A stretch of 5,988 nt of DNA from Cyclobacteriaceae bacterium. Its GTDB lineage: Bacteria > Bacteroidota > Bacteroidia > Cytophagales > Cyclobacteriaceae. A program made the position numbers and the translations under genes. The stretch lies in NCBI GenBank assembly GCA_025455445.1, contig JALOMN010000112.1, positions 1 through 5,988 of the forward strand, in the 5' to 3' direction. A model generated the notes under the pieces. The model was not told the origin of the DNA. It ran no database searches and saw only the letters and a program-made list of their open reading frames with translations. This document shows, in pieces, positions 1-5,972 of the stretch; position 1 is the first letter of the stretch; every line of letters begins with the position of its first letter.

Positions 1-1527
1 CGCGCCAAAATTGATGGTTCTGAAATGGAATTGCCTATAACCTCCGTAAAAGTTGGGCACACGATTATCGTTCGACCAGGTGAAAAAATAGCAGTGGATG
101 GTGTAGTAACATACGGTAATTCATATGTAGATGAAAGTATGATTAGTGGCGAACCCCTTGCAGTTGAAAAGAATGCCGGTGAGAAAGTTTTTGCCGGAAC
201 CATCAATCAAAAAGGAAGTTTTGAATTTGAAGCTCAAAAAGTAGGTGCTGATACTCTGCTTTCACAGATTATAAAAATGGTACAAGAAGCGCAAGGCAGT
301 AAGGCACCTGTTCAAAAGTTAGTAGATAAGATTGCTGGAATTTTTGTGCCGGCAGTAATCGGCATTTCCATTCTTACCTTCATCACCTGGATGGTGATCG
401 GTGGAGACAATGCCTTCACCCATGCACTGCTCACCTCCATAACGGTATTGGTAATTGCCTGTCCGTGTGCACTGGGCTTGGCTACACCAACCGCCATAAT
501 GGTAGGGGTTGGAAAAGGCGCAGAGAATAATATTCTCATTAAAGATGCAGAAAGTCTTGAACGTGCACATCAAGTAAACGCCATCATTCTCGACAAAACC
601 GGAACAATCACCGAAGGCAAGCCTGTGGTTACTGATTTGATCTGGCAATCGAACGACCCGTACGCCAAACAAATACTGTACGCACTTGAATATCAATCAG
701 AACACCCCCTGGCGGAAGCCGTAATAAACAATTTGAAAGAAGAGGGCATACAAGCAGTTAAGGTAGATTCGTTTGAGAGCATCACTGCACAAGGTGTAAA
801 AGCGCAGGCTTATGGCAAGCTTTATTTTGCCGGTAACCGGAAATTAATGACAGAAAACGGAATACCGCTTTCCGAATCAATTAACTCAACAGCGCAAAAA
901 CTTCAGGAGGAAGCAAAAACCGTAGTGTACTTTGCTAACTCGAAAAATATATTAGCCGTAATCGCCATTGCCGACAAGATCAAAGCAACTTCGGGTGCAG
1001 CCATCGAATCCCTGCAAAAGAAAGGCATTGAGGTGTATATGCTCACAGGCGACAATGAACATACTGCACGAGCTGTGGCGAATCAAATTGGTTTGAATCA
1101 CTACAAAGCCGAAGTGCTTCCTTCCGATAAAGCCGATTTTGTAAAAGAACTTCAGGCAGAAGGAAAAGTTGTAGCGATGGTGGGCGATGGCATCAACGAT
1201 GCACACGCGCTTGCCCAGGCCGATGTAAGCATCGCCATGGGCAAAGGCACCGACATTGCCATGGACGTGGCCAAGATGACTTTAATAACTTCTGATTTAA
1301 ACTCCATTCCAAAAGCATTAAACTTATCCACTAAAACTGTGAAAGGCATCCGTCAGAATTTATTCTGGGCATTTATCTATAACGTAATTGGCATTCCTAT
1401 CGCGGCTGGCGTGCTCTATCCTGTAAACGGATTTCTGTTAGATCCTATGATTGCGGGGGCGGCCATGGCACTAAGTTCGGTAAGTGTGGTAAGCAACAGC
1501 TTGCGGTTACGATTTGCGAAAATTTAA
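1..1527 (+). CDS. copA: Cu(+)-exporting P1B-type ATPase (CopA-like), 5'-truncated by the window edge
   Basis: Inner-membrane copper(I) efflux pump that couples ATP hydrolysis to Cu+ export. The reading frame is open from base 1, so the true start lies upstream; 508 residues are visible, against roughly 700-830 for the family. Numbering from the first visible Met (base 25): end of the actuator domain with SGEP at 41-44; membrane helix about 104-126; helix about 134-160 carrying the CPC metal site at 146-148; phosphorylation motif DKTGT at 190-194; nucleotide-domain HP at 227-228; TGDN at 341-344; GDGIND at 387-392; then the last two helices with Tyr452-Asn453 and Met481/Ser484-Ser485. CPC plus YN plus MxxSS is the Cu+ (P1B-1) signature, which favours CopA over Zn/Cd pumps. 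The missing part should contain any N-terminal metal-binding domain, the first four helices and the rest of the actuator domain. All catalytic motifs are intact. It ends at TAA 1525-1527 and converges on the decarboxylase. Silver or dual Cu/Ag specificity cannot be excluded. Confidence 0.93.
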   Translation, partial: RAKIDGSEMELPITSVKVGHTIIVRPGEKIAVDGVVTYGNSYVDESMISGEPLAVEKNAGEKVFAGTINQKGSFEFEAQKVGADTLLSQIIKMVQEAQGSKAPVQKLVDKIAGIFVPAVIGISILTFITWMVIGGDNAFTHALLTSITVLVIACPCALGLATPTAIMVGVGKGAENNILIKDAESLERAHQVNAIILDKTGTITEGKPVVTDLIWQSNDPYAKQILYALEYQSEHPLAEAVINNLKEEGIQAVKVDSFESITAQGVKAQAYGKLYFAGNRKLMTENGIPLSESINSTAQKLQEEAKTVVYFANSKNILAVIAIADKIKATSGAAIESLQKKGIEVYMLTGDNEHTARAVANQIGLNHYKAEVLPSDKADFVKELQAEGKVVAMVGDGINDAHALAQADVSIAMGKGTDIAMDVAKMTLITSDLNSIPKALNLSTKTVKGIRQNLFWAFIYNVIGIPIAAGVLYPVNGFLLDPMIAGAAMALSSVSVVSNSLRLRFAKI

Positions 1528-1533
1528 TACGAC

Positions 1534-1558
1534 TCTTTTCATTAATTCAGAGAAAAGA
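1534..1558. terminator. Short A/T-rich hairpin between convergent genes, possible bidirectional terminator
   Basis: TCTTTTC (1534-1540) and GAAAAGA (1552-1558) form a perfect 7-bp stem with an 11-nt loop. It lies 6 nt after the ATPase stop and 16 nt beyond the decarboxylase stop. Its placement suits a shared terminator, but the stem is A/T-rich and no clear T run follows on either strand, so function is uncertain. Confidence 0.3.
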
Positions 1559-1574
1559 TCAGGGGTAATAAATT

Positions 1575-3065
1575 TTAGTTTTCGAGTGGCTGTGAATGCA
1601 GAAGTTTATCACCCTCTTCAAGCACAACACGCACAAGTACATCCAGGTCAGATTGGGTTGTCCGGAAGTTCACTATACACATTCGCAGGCAATACCTTCC
1701 TTTAACCACCGCATTACTAATGAATACCTGACCTCCTGTTTGTAGTCGGTTAAGAATTTTTTCATTTAACGTATTGAGATATTTCTCTTTATTTTCAAGC
1801 GGAAGTACTTCCGGAATAAATCGGAATGACACAATACTGAGATTCACTGTAACCAGTTCCAGCCTGGGTGTTGACGCAATCCTTTCAGCGAGATAGCGAG
1901 CCAATTCAATATCTTTTCGGATCATAGAAATATAGCCACTACGTCCGGCTTGTCTGAGGGCCGTCCAAACTTTAAGCGCGCGAAAACCGCGCGAGTTTTG
2001 CATGCCATATTCATGAAAGTTTACAGGCTTATCGGTTAGGTCGCCATCAAAATTATAGTAATCGGGGTTAAAGGTAAACGCATCATGAAGATGCTTTGCG
2101 TCCCTTACCAGGATACATCCGGCTTCCAATGGCGCATATAACCATTTGTGTGGATCGAGTGCGATGGAGTCGGCCAACGATAGTCCTTTGAATGACGCAG
2201 CAAGCTCGGGCAGTGCAGCTGCGGGTGCACCATAAGCACCATCCACATGAAACCACAAATTATATTTTTTACAAATTGCAGCTAGTTCTTGCAACGGATC
2301 AATTACACCAGTACCTACCGAACCTGCATTACCCACTACTAAAAATGGCACGTAGCCCATTTTCAAATCCGATTCGATGGTGTCTTCAAGTTTAGTAACA
2401 TCTATCTGTTCTTTGTCCGTTAATTCAATCCAGCGTATGGCATCCGTTCCATGCCCAAACAGGTCTGCAGCCTTGTTTATCCAGGTATGTGTACCCTGTG
2501 CACAGTATAATGTAAATCCCCTTTTTCCATTCAGTGCGTCAGCCAACCCTATCTTACGAATATCCTGTTGTACGATGTGTCTTCGTGCTGCTAAAAATCC
2601 TACCAGGTTGGCCATGTTTCCACCGCTTACAAAGAGCCCTCCACAGGTAGGAGTATATCCAATCATCTCCGCTAACCATTGAACCGTTTGCCGCTCAATT
2701 TCAGTTGCCATTGGCGAAAGGATAAAGGCTCCCACATTCGGATTGACCGAAGCTGCCAGCAATTCCGACAGGACACCTATAGGTGTCGCTGAAGAGGTGA
2801 TGTATCCCCAAAAACGCGGGTGCCCGTTAAAGAGCGAGTGATCAAAAAGTAATTGAGCCGATGTCGTTAAAATACTTTCTGCATCAGATCCATACTCAGG
2901 GAGTGCATTGAAACCAAGTAACTGTTGTACTTCACCGGGACGCAAGGCAGAAGTCACCTTTTTTGATGGAAGCTCTTCCAAAAACGAAGCGATTTGATCG
3001 ACCAGTTGATGGCCTATTCTTTTAAATTCGGACGGATCCATATTCAATGGTGAATGGTCATTCAT
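1575..3065 (-). CDS. Group II PLP-dependent amino acid decarboxylase (aromatic-L-amino-acid decarboxylase family)
   Basis: Predicted cytosolic pyridoxal-phosphate enzyme that removes the alpha-carboxyl of an amino acid to give an amine. It has 496 residues against about 480 for animal AADC, so it appears complete. Visible features: N-terminal dimerisation segment 1-85 with NGHPRFWGY at 80-88; phosphate-binding LFVSGGNMANL at 144-154; ring-stacking His193 in QGTHTW; Asp275 in HVDGAYGA, which would contact the pyridine nitrogen; and Schiff-base Lys307 in DPHKWL (codon 2145-2147). In a gapless comparison with human AADC from memory, the flexible-loop Tyr332 matches Tyr336 here (FNPDYY), and His192 matches His193. 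Keeping both favours true decarboxylation over the aldehyde-synthase activity seen when these residues are replaced. Substrate (DOPA, Tyr, Trp, Phe or other) cannot be read from the sequence. The start is the ATG at 3063-3065; Met9 is a possible alternative, and no Shine-Dalgarno motif precedes either. The gene is convergent with the ATPase and follows the membrane-protein gene on the same strand after 292 nt, so it is probably transcribed separately. Confidence 0.9.
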   Translation of the reverse strand: MNDHSPLNMDPSEFKRIGHQLVDQIASFLEELPSKKVTSALRPGEVQQLLGFNALPEYGSDAESILTTSAQLLFDHSLFNGHPRFWGYITSSATPIGVLSELLAASVNPNVGAFILSPMATEIERQTVQWLAEMIGYTPTCGGLFVSGGNMANLVGFLAARRHIVQQDIRKIGLADALNGKRGFTLYCAQGTHTWINKAADLFGHGTDAIRWIELTDKEQIDVTKLEDTIESDLKMGYVPFLVVGNAGSVGTGVIDPLQELAAICKKYNLWFHVDGAYGAPAAALPELAASFKGLSLADSIALDPHKWLYAPLEAGCILVRDAKHLHDAFTFNPDYYNFDGDLTDKPVNFHEYGMQNSRGFRALKVWTALRQAGRSGYISMIRKDIELARYLAERIASTPRLELVTVNLSIVSFRFIPEVLPLENKEKYLNTLNEKILNRLQTGGQVFISNAVVKGRYCLRMCIVNFRTTQSDLDVLVRVVLEEGDKLLHSQPLEN

Positions 3066-3254
3066 AATGAATTGGGTTAGTTAGTGTATAAACGGTTTAG
3101 TCACACAACACGATTAAAGTCATAGGGTTGTAACTCTAATATTTGCTCATAAAACTGACTCATCGGGTGTAATTTACCCAATGGGTGATCTCTCGTTCAA
3201 TCTATGATCAGGTCTGCAACTATGAAGTTCGTAGGTATCATAAAATAATTTGAG

Positions 3255-3277
3255 ATCAGACATTGAAAGAATCTGAT
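3255..3277. promoter_or_regulatory. 6-bp inverted repeat, possible operator
   Basis: ATCAGA (3255-3260) and TCTGAT (3272-3277) are perfect inverted arms around an 11-nt A-rich spacer. The site lies about 190 nt upstream of the decarboxylase start, far for a repressor site but possible for an activator. Arms of this length arise fairly often by chance. Confidence 0.2.
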
Positions 3278-3299
3278 ATAATTTTTCAGGTCATAACTA

Positions 3300-3325
3300 C
3301 CTGTTCTGTTTAAATACGGAACAGG
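3300..3325 (-). terminator. Strong hairpin downstream of the membrane-protein gene, candidate terminator
   Basis: CCTGTTC (3300-3306) pairs with GAACAGG (3319-3325). In plus-strand RNA a U-G pair and two further pairs (3308-3309 with 3316-3317) extend the stem to 10 bp around a 6-nt loop; in minus-strand RNA the U-G becomes an A-C mismatch. It begins 32 nt past the stop of the minus-strand membrane-protein gene, a natural place for transcription to end. No T run follows on the minus strand, so a protein-binding site is an equal alternative. Confidence 0.4.
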
Positions 3326-3357
3326 ATCAGAACCCATTATTTAGAGTCAGTACAGGG

Positions 3358-4014
3358 TCAGGTCCAAGTTACATTCCGGTGTGCATCTACCCAATATGCC
3401 CAAATAACAAATATCCATTGAAGATGGCCAGCCCAGGCAATGGCCGCCACGTTTGGCGGAGGCGGTCCGAAAATATTGCTGATATGAATGACCACCAGAA
3501 AAGCAATAAGTCCCCAAAAACCATAAGTACCGATCTTGTCAGATGAGCGGGTTGAGCGCAAATAAAGTCCCAACCCGATTACAAATAACAAAGACTCAAC
3601 TGCTATAGTCAGTACTTTATTGTTCCACAATCCTAATCCAACCCGTGTTGCGTCTGAAAAAGCCAGAGGCAAATCCGGCCGGTGTGTAATAAAATCCAAA
3701 AGCCAGTGGCTGGCAACACAGGCAGCAACTACCAGGGCTGCTTTCAAATCTTTCTTGAATAAATAGAAGAGCAACAATGCGAGCCCTGCCCACACCACCG
3801 TCATTATTAAACTATGGGTAATCGGGTAATGTTCAAAATCAAGTGGAGTCATTTCCGTAATACCAGGCGATATCGAGACACGCTCCAGTCCAACCAATAA
3901 TAAAGTAGGCCAAAGCAAATCAACAAATTGCACAGCAAGAAAATAAGTACCCAATGAGACAGTTGGCTTTACTGATTTGGCAGCCAGGCCAACAGCAAAA
4001 TGACCGATAAACAT
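3358..4014 (-). CDS. Polytopic membrane protein, YdjM/DUF457-like putative metal-dependent hydrolase
   Basis: Predicted integral membrane protein of 218 residues with about six hydrophobic helices (roughly 21-43, 69-86, 91-109, 133-152, 164-182, 191-209). Conserved-looking polar residues sit in or beside the helices: His5 (MFIGHFAVG), Asp32 (QFVDLLWP), His62 and His67 (HYPITHS), His103, Asp107 and His111 (SHWLLDFITH), and His177 and His197. This His/Asp spacing recalls the YdjM-type membrane-associated putative metal-dependent hydrolases; the similarity is recalled, not searched, and enzyme activity is unproven in most members. The start was chosen at ATG 4012-4014, because members I recall begin at MFIGHF. 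An ATG at 4114-4116 would add 34 polar residues unlike the family, end 16 nt from the divergent regulator's start, and swallow the 4040-4067 inverted repeat. Another in-frame ATG at 4033-4035 is possible. Stop is TGA (3358-3360 on the complement). Physiological role unknown. Confidence 0.8.
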   Translation of the reverse strand: MFIGHFAVGLAAKSVKPTVSLGTYFLAVQFVDLLWPTLLLVGLERVSISPGITEMTPLDFEHYPITHSLIMTVVWAGLALLLFYLFKKDLKAALVVAACVASHWLLDFITHRPDLPLAFSDATRVGLGLWNNKVLTIAVESLLFVIGLGLYLRSTRSSDKIGTYGFWGLIAFLVVIHISNIFGPPPPNVAAIAWAGHLQWIFVIWAYWVDAHRNVTWT

Positions 4015-4039
4015 AGTTATACGTAAATAGAACATTAAA

Positions 4040-4067
4040 TTATTGAAAGGATTTTGTATTTCAATAA
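4040..4067. promoter_or_regulatory. Perfect 9-bp inverted repeat in the divergent intergenic region, candidate operator
   Basis: TTATTGAAA (4040-4048) and TTTCAATAA (4059-4067) are exact inverted arms with a 10-nt spacer. The site lies 26 nt upstream of the chosen membrane-protein start and 66 nt upstream of the regulator start, so a bound protein could affect both promoters. It contains TTGA and TCAA halves, but their 14-nt separation does not fit the classical Fnr (TTGAT-N4-ATCAA) or Crp site. The neighbouring regulator is the natural candidate ligand; that is inference. Confidence 0.45.
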
Positions 4068-4132
4068 AACTGACTCCTGCTTTGCCGGCTTCCTTACTAT
4101 ATAAAGGATAAAACATTAGTATCTTGGTCGAT

Positions 4133-4714
4133 ATGCAGGCTCAGGAAACATTAAGAAAAGTCATTGAACATATCCATCCCCTATCGGAAGAAGCAGCAAA
4201 TGAATTCTTCAGCATCTGGGTCGAACATCGCGTGAAGCGAAAAGAAATCATCACTTCTGCAGGCGAAATAGAAAAGTATTTGTATTTCGTGACGGATGGT
4301 GTTCAACGCATTGTATACCAGGATGATCAAAATCGTGAATCGACTTTAGTGTTCACTTATGCTCCGTCTTTTGGCGGTGTAGTCGATTCTTTCTTCCTTC
4401 AAAAACGCTCTGCCTATTATTTCGAGGCGCTCACTCCTTCCGTTTTTCTGCGTGCTCCTTTCGAAGCAGTGAATCAATGCATGCAAAAACATCACTGCGT
4501 TTCGGAAGCCTTACGATTAGGGGTAATGCAGGCCTTTTCAGGCTTGCTTGAAAGAATGGTGGAGTTGCAATGCTTTACTTCCGAAGAAAAATTCAGGCAG
4601 TTATTGAAACGCAGTCCGCATATACTTACGCTGGTGCCGCATAAATACCTGGCGAATTACCTCGGCATTGATCCTACCAACTTCAGTAAACTCATAAATT
4701 CCGTGCGAATCTGA
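4133..4714 (+). CDS. Crp/Fnr-family transcriptional regulator
   Basis: Predicted cytosolic DNA-binding regulator of 193 residues, normal for the short Crp/Fnr-like proteins common in Bacteroidota. Residues about 25-115 form the cyclic-nucleotide-binding-like beta roll (YLYFVTDGVQRIVY at 49-62 is its typical core). A long dimerisation helix follows at about 120-147, and a minimal helix-turn-helix lies at about 165-190 (KYLANYLGIDPTNFSKLI), with the protein ending right after the recognition helix. There is no N-terminal cysteine cluster for an Fnr-type iron-sulfur centre, and I cannot identify the arginine-containing phosphate cassette of true cAMP binders, so the effector is unknown. Start ATG 4133-4135 is preferred; an in-frame TTG at 4124-4126 would add three residues, and a stop at 4109-4111 limits further extension. 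A purine-rich AAAGGA (4103-4108) is too distant to be a good ribosome site for the ATG. It is divergent from the membrane-protein gene and 74 nt upstream of the DUF4345 gene. Dyads on both sides suggest local or self control. Confidence 0.88.
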   Translation: MQAQETLRKVIEHIHPLSEEAANEFFSIWVEHRVKRKEIITSAGEIEKYLYFVTDGVQRIVYQDDQNRESTLVFTYAPSFGGVVDSFFLQKRSAYYFEALTPSVFLRAPFEAVNQCMQKHHCVSEALRLGVMQAFSGLLERMVELQCFTSEEKFRQLLKRSPHILTLVPHKYLANYLGIDPTNFSKLINSVRI

Positions 4715-4747
4715 AAATGTTGGTAAATGCCAAGAATGAAATTGCAG

Positions 4748-4759
4748 GGTGAGCTCACC
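4748..4759. promoter_or_regulatory. Perfect 12-bp palindrome upstream of the DUF4345 gene, candidate operator
   Basis: GGTGAGCTCACC is an exact palindrome ending 29 nt before the DUF4345 start and beginning 33 nt after the regulator stop. Its halves carry GTGA and TCAC, the Crp core half-sites, but separated by 2 nt rather than 6. It overlaps CACCTTTG (4756-4763), which matches the Bacteroidota -7 element TAnnTTTG except at its first base; no TTG is well placed 19 nt upstream. As RNA it could form only a 4-bp stem, so it is a poor terminator and a better protein-binding site. Confidence 0.4.
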
Positions 4760-4788
4760 TTTGTTGCATCAAACAAAACACAACGTGT

Positions 4789-5199
4789 ATGACAACAAAA
4801 ATTATTTACCTCACAGCCAGCAAAGGATTCATTCTTTTTTCAGCATTCAGCCTTGGCTATGTTGCCCTTTTAGCCATAATAAATCCGCAATCAGTCATGG
4901 ACCTGGTGGGCGTAAAATTGCCCAACACCGATGCCATTAGTTCCATTCGTGGTATTTACGGAGGCGTGGGCATTACCCTGGTTGTACTTCTTCTTTACCT
5001 TGCCTTTTTCCAGACAGCTAAAGGACTTGGCTTCCTGTCGCTGTTTTGGGGATCGTATGCTCTTTCACGCATCATCACGTGGTTTTCAGAAGGTGCTCTG
5101 GGCGAATTCGGAATCAATTGGCTGGTGATTGAAAGCATCATGTGCCTGATCGGCATTCTCTTATTGATATTCAGCAAAAAAATAAAGGGTAACCTATGA
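4789..5199 (+). CDS. Small four-helix membrane protein, DUF4345-like
   Basis: Predicted inner-membrane protein of 136 residues with four hydrophobic segments at about 12-31, 56-75, 79-97 and 108-128. The SIRGIYGG stretch (52-59) entering helix 2, the ALSRIITWFSEG stretch (91-102) ending helix 3, and Glu115 in helix 4 match what I recall of DUF4345 proteins, which have no established function. The start is ATG 4789-4791; the preceding sequence is A-rich without a Shine-Dalgarno motif, as is common in this phylum. The Lys-rich C-terminus (KKIKGNL) probably faces the cytoplasm. The stop TGA (5197-5199) shares bases with the start of the DinB-like gene, so the two should be cotranscribed and probably translationally coupled. 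The gene lies 74 nt after the regulator on the same strand; whether it has its own promoter or is read through is open. Confidence 0.82.
   Translation: MTTKIIYLTASKGFILFSAFSLGYVALLAIINPQSVMDLVGVKLPNTDAISSIRGIYGGVGITLVVLLLYLAFFQTAKGLGFLSLFWGSYALSRIITWFSEGALGEFGINWLVIESIMCLIGILLLIFSKKIKGNL
5184..5198 (+). promoter_or_regulatory. Ribosome-binding-like motif and ATGA stop/start overlap
   Basis: AAAGGG (5184-5189) lies 6 nt before ATG 5196-5198, and that ATG overlaps the upstream TGA (5197-5199). Among the starts in this window this one has the best-placed purine motif. It fixes the start of the DinB-like gene and points to translational coupling. Confidence 0.6.
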
Positions 5200-5882
5200 A
5201 ACGGGAAATAAGCCAGGAAGTATATCTCCACCAGCTCGAAGAACAATTGGAATCCCAGGTAAGCGAAGTCATTTCAGTCTTTCAGAACCTTCCCGAAGAC
5301 CAGTTGCTCCGGGCAGCCGATAACGGTGGGTGGTGTGTGGCCGAGTGTCTGCAGCATTTGAATACCTACGCTGAGTATTATTTACCTAAAATTAAAAATG
5401 CACTTAGCAAGGCACCTGATTTTAAGGAAGCCATGATATTTAAACACAGTCTTTTAGGTCAATATTTTATTCATGCTATGGATGCATCCAGGAGCAAAAA
5501 GAAATATAAAGCCATGAAAAGACATCGCCCCGTAAACATTCAGGATCCGTATGAAGTTGTTTCCCGGTTCATTCTTCACCTGGAAGAAATGCAGCGGCTT
5601 ATTACGCAATCCGGATCAAAACGATTGACAAAAATATCAGTACCGACATCGATTTCTCCCTGGATAACAATCAACCTGGGCGATGCTTTCCAGTTTCTGT
5701 TAACCCATAATCAACGCCATCTTGAACAAGCCAGGCGCAACTTAACTTCAATGGAAAATTCAACCTTTCAGACAGCACATGATCCGCTTAAAAAAAATCA
5801 AGGCCTATTCATTGATAAGGTAAACCTGCAGGTTGGAACAGCCGTAAACGGACATGCCGGTGAATCCGCGCGTTCGAATTAA
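5196..5882 (+). CDS. DinB-like (DinB_2-type) putative metal-dependent enzyme with an extra C-terminal tail
   Basis: Predicted cytosolic four-helix-bundle protein of 228 residues. The DinB/YfiT-type pattern is visible: an N-terminal helix (about 5-30), GGWCVAECLQHL (44-55) giving metal ligand candidate His54, and THNQRHLEQ (170-178) giving His171 and His175. Three histidines placed this way bind a divalent metal in the family, where members such as bacillithiol or mycothiol transferases act in thiol chemistry; most Bacteroidota members have no known substrate, and none can be assigned here. The fold should end near residue 185. The remaining 43 or so residues are polar, low in predicted structure and not typical of the family. 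The tail lies around an 8-A run (5790-5797): one extra A there would give a stop at 5813-5815, about 10 residues after the run. The protein may therefore have a natural tail, or the tail may reflect an indel or sequencing error. It is cotranscribed with the DUF4345 gene through a 4-base overlap. Confidence 0.82.
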   Translation: MKREISQEVYLHQLEEQLESQVSEVISVFQNLPEDQLLRAADNGGWCVAECLQHLNTYAEYYLPKIKNALSKAPDFKEAMIFKHSLLGQYFIHAMDASRSKKKYKAMKRHRPVNIQDPYEVVSRFILHLEEMQRLITQSGSKRLTKISVPTSISPWITINLGDAFQFLLTHNQRHLEQARRNLTSMENSTFQTAHDPLKKNQGLFIDKVNLQVGTAVNGHAGESARSN

Positions 5883-5902
5883 ATACTTGAATTAAATCAT
5901 TG

Positions 5903-5921
5903 GTTTTAACCATGTTAAGGC
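5903..5921 (+). terminator. Weak hairpin after the DinB-like gene
   Basis: Bases 5903-5910 pair with 5914-5921 (8 pairs, two of them G-U) around a 3-nt loop, 20 nt after the stop codon. The stem is A/T-rich and no T run follows. It could help end the transcript but is not a classical terminator. Confidence 0.25.
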
Positions 5922-5936
5922 AACAGGTAAAATTTA

Positions 5937-5972
5937 ACAGGAAGCGGGCAACCCTTTTTAGGTTAATCCTGT
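5937..5972 (+). terminator. Nested dyad with a T run near the window end
   Basis: ACAGGA (5937-5942) pairs with TCCTGT (5967-5972), and inside it AACC (5950-5953) pairs with GGTT (5961-5964). Alternatively GGG-CAA-CCC (5946-5954) directly precedes five T bases (5955-5959), a minimal terminator-like arrangement with a 3-bp stem. Either form could end the upstream operon; both are weak. The rest of 5883-5988 shows no gene. Confidence 0.25.

Larger units (their letters stand above)
3066..3357. other. 292-nt intergenic region upstream of the decarboxylase, rich in dyads
   Basis: No credible gene lies here. It should hold the decarboxylase promoter (minus strand) and the end of the membrane-protein transcript. 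I found no good match to the Bacteroidota promoter pattern (TTG, then about 19 nt, then TAnnTTTG) on the minus strand. It does contain the odd-centred palindrome ACCCAATGGGT (3176-3186), a 6-bp inverted repeat (3255-3277), a strong hairpin (3300-3325) and short direct repeats; the last three are listed separately. Confidence 0.6.
3208..3364. repeat. Three copies of the heptamer TCAGGTC plus a near-repeat decamer
   Basis: TCAGGTC occurs at 3208-3214, 3286-3292 and 3358-3364, spaced 78 and 72 nt apart; the last copy covers the stop codon of the membrane-protein gene. Nearby, ACAGGATCAG (3321-3330) and ACAGGGTCAG (3352-3361) differ at one position. These are direct observations. They may be regulatory sites, decayed repeat units or chance. 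Confidence 0.4.

Noticed and set aside
312..1349. Minus-strand open frames of 65-125 codons inside the copper ATPase gene
   Set aside because: They lie antisense to a gene with all catalytic motifs intact, show no recognisable domain, and are shadows of its codon pattern.
2029..2064. Loss of the catalytic loop Tyr in the decarboxylase, which would suggest an aldehyde synthase
   Set aside because: A first alignment put Phe350 at that site, but anchoring on Lys307 and the DPTY/NPDY match places Tyr336 there, so the Tyr is kept.
1514..2682. Plus-strand open frames at 1514-1705, 2192-2395 and 2377-2682
   Set aside because: They overlap the decarboxylase in antisense and their Cys/Pro/Ser-rich translations look non-biological.
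4040..4067. Classical Fnr or Crp binding site in the divergent region
   Set aside because: The TTGA and TCAA halves are 14 nt apart, whereas Fnr and Crp sites need about 6 nt between core half-sites.
4120..4127. TATCTTGG as a -7 promoter element for the regulator
   Set aside because: It matches TAnnTTTG at all but one fixed position, but no TTG lies about 19 nt upstream, and transcription would begin at the start codon itself.
4749..5246. Alternative frames over the DUF4345 gene (plus 4749-4940, plus 4931-5128, minus 4995-5246)
   Set aside because: They compete with a well-formed four-helix membrane protein and show no domain or start signal of their own.
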